6,211 nucleotides of DNA from Dehalococcoidia bacterium. Its GTDB lineage: Bacteria > Chloroflexota > Dehalococcoidia > JACVQG01 > JAHKAY01. The notes under the pieces were generated by a model that searched no databases, was not told the DNA's origin, and was given only the letters and a program-made list of their open reading frames with translations. Positions 5,727-6,211 of the stretch are shown piece by piece. Position 1 is the first letter of the stretch, and every line of letters starts with the position of its first letter. A program made the position numbers and the translations under genes. Location: assembly GCA_030740315.1 (NCBI GenBank), contig JASLXN010000095.1:1-6211 (forward strand), in the 5' to 3' direction.

Positions 5727-5848
5727 CAGCTTTATAGTGACGGGGAGCTTGGGGGAACCAGGCTGAGAAGATGTGCTTGATCATAGATGTGATCACCCAC
5801 ATCGACCCAAAGAACCTGATCCGGGTAATGCCGGCGGAGGGAATGCTG
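5727..5848 (+). promoter_or_regulatory. TPP riboswitch (THI element)
   Basis: A complete thiamine pyrophosphate aptamer. The invariant segments are all present: GGGGAGC (5742-5748), GGCTGAGA (5761-5768), ACCTGATCCGGGTAATGCCG (5814-5833) and GGCGGAGGGAA (5833-5843). CAGC (5727-5730) and GCTG (5845-5848) close P1, and GCTTGG/CCAGGC forms P3. The variable P3a arm is long and regular: GATGTG/CACATC, then two copies of the palindrome TGATCA paired with each other. A terminator follows 17 bases later, so control is by premature termination when TPP is plentiful. It precedes the thiamine diphosphokinase gene, which makes TPP. Confidence 0.95.
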
Positions 5849-5865
5849 GGATGACAAAACACAGG

Positions 5866-5893
5866 GCTACCCTCTATAACGGGTAGCTTTTTT
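5866..5893 (+). terminator. Intrinsic terminator of the TPP riboswitch
   Basis: GCTACCC (5866-5872) and GGGTAGC (5881-5887) form a perfect 7-bp stem with an 8-base loop, followed at once by six T (5888-5893). It lies between the aptamer and the gene, where the expression platform is expected. I could not resolve the competing antiterminator helix by eye. Confidence 0.92.
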
Positions 5894-5911
5894 GTATGTG
5901 GAGTAAACCCA

Positions 5912-6211
5912 ATGAAAGCTTTAATACTTGTTAATGGCGAATTATACGAACCCGATGTTCTGCGAAGCAGAATCCACGCCGAGACATTTGATCTGGTGCT
6001 TGGTGCTGATGCGGGCGCTCGCTTAGCAGGTATCCTCAATGTTACCCTTGACGCGATCATCGGCGATATGGATTCGCTCTCAGATTTAGAGGAACAGGGC
6101 ATCGGCAACACCAAGTTTGTCTCCTATCCGGCAGAAAAAGATGAAACCGATCTTGAATTGGCGCTTCTTTATGCCGATGAACAGGGAGCCGAGCGGATTG
6201 TAATGGTTGGT
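5912..6211 (+). CDS. thiN: Thiamine diphosphokinase, 5' part, cut by the window edge
   Basis: Transfers diphosphate from ATP to thiamine, giving thiamine diphosphate. The first 100 codons are present; the family usually has a little over 200 residues, so about half is missing on the right. Visible family motifs are VLGADAGARLAG (29-40, usually ADGGA, here ADAGA), LDAIIGDMDSL (46-56) with the metal-binding Asp52 and Asp54, and KDETDLELAL (76-85). The ATG at 5912 has GGAG (5900-5903) 8 bases upstream. It is the only start after the riboswitch terminator with a good ribosome site. Expression is under the TPP riboswitch, a product-feedback arrangement. The neighbouring leftward genes are transcribed divergently and need not be related in function. 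Confidence 0.92.
   Translation, partial: MKALILVNGELYEPDVLRSRIHAETFDLVLGADAGARLAGILNVTLDAIIGDMDSLSDLEEQGIGNTKFVSYPAEKDETDLELALLYADEQGAERIVMVG

Noticed and set aside
5707..6114. 135-codon minus-strand frame at the right end
   Set aside because: It runs antisense through the TPP riboswitch, the terminator and thiN, all of which are well supported on the plus strand.

Overview
The window looks like a piece of a moderately GC-rich, uncultivated-type bacterial chromosome. The gene set (an M50 site-2 protease with tandem CBS domains behind a speD-speB pair, cinA, a TPP-riboswitch-controlled thiamine diphosphokinase) and its protein style would fit Chloroflexota, perhaps Dehalococcoidia. That placement is an impression from family resemblance, not a measurement. 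No mobile element, CRISPR array, tRNA or rRNA was seen.

Layout, left to right. Positions 1-409 hold no confident complete gene: a possible leftward gene start at the very edge, an imperfect inverted repeat, and a good sigma70-type promoter. That promoter points into a small putative exported protein (410-802, +), whose 3' end runs 46 bases into the convergent protease gene. From 3403 down to 757 lies a leftward operon. It has a promoter (3375-3403), a leader of about 115 nt that can fold into a GNRA-capped hairpin, speD (pyruvoyl decarboxylase of the AdoMetDC family), speB (agmatinase/ureohydrolase) and the membrane protease. The protease reading frame is broken by one extra base in a T6 run. 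A 180-bp spacer separates this operon from a second leftward group: a DUF6775-like protein (5020-5601), a 58-residue Cys-containing protein (4813-4989) and cinA (3584-4816). The small protein's stop codon overlaps the cinA start in an ATGA. The right end is divergent: a rightward promoter, a complete TPP riboswitch, an intrinsic terminator and the first 100 codons of thiamine diphosphokinase, cut by the window edge.

How the genes work together. SpeD and SpeB are polyamine enzymes. The pair would be directly consecutive steps (arginine to agmatine to putrescine) if this SpeD homologue decarboxylates arginine, or separate branches of spermidine synthesis if it is a true AdoMet decarboxylase. 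CinA belongs to NAD/pyridine nucleotide salvage and repair. The thiamine kinase makes the cofactor that its own riboswitch senses. The least explained items are the Cys-rich small gene translationally coupled to cinA, the structured speD leader with inverted-repeat arms around its promoter, and the protease with both a frameshift and a Glu in place of the usual catalytic-motif Asp.
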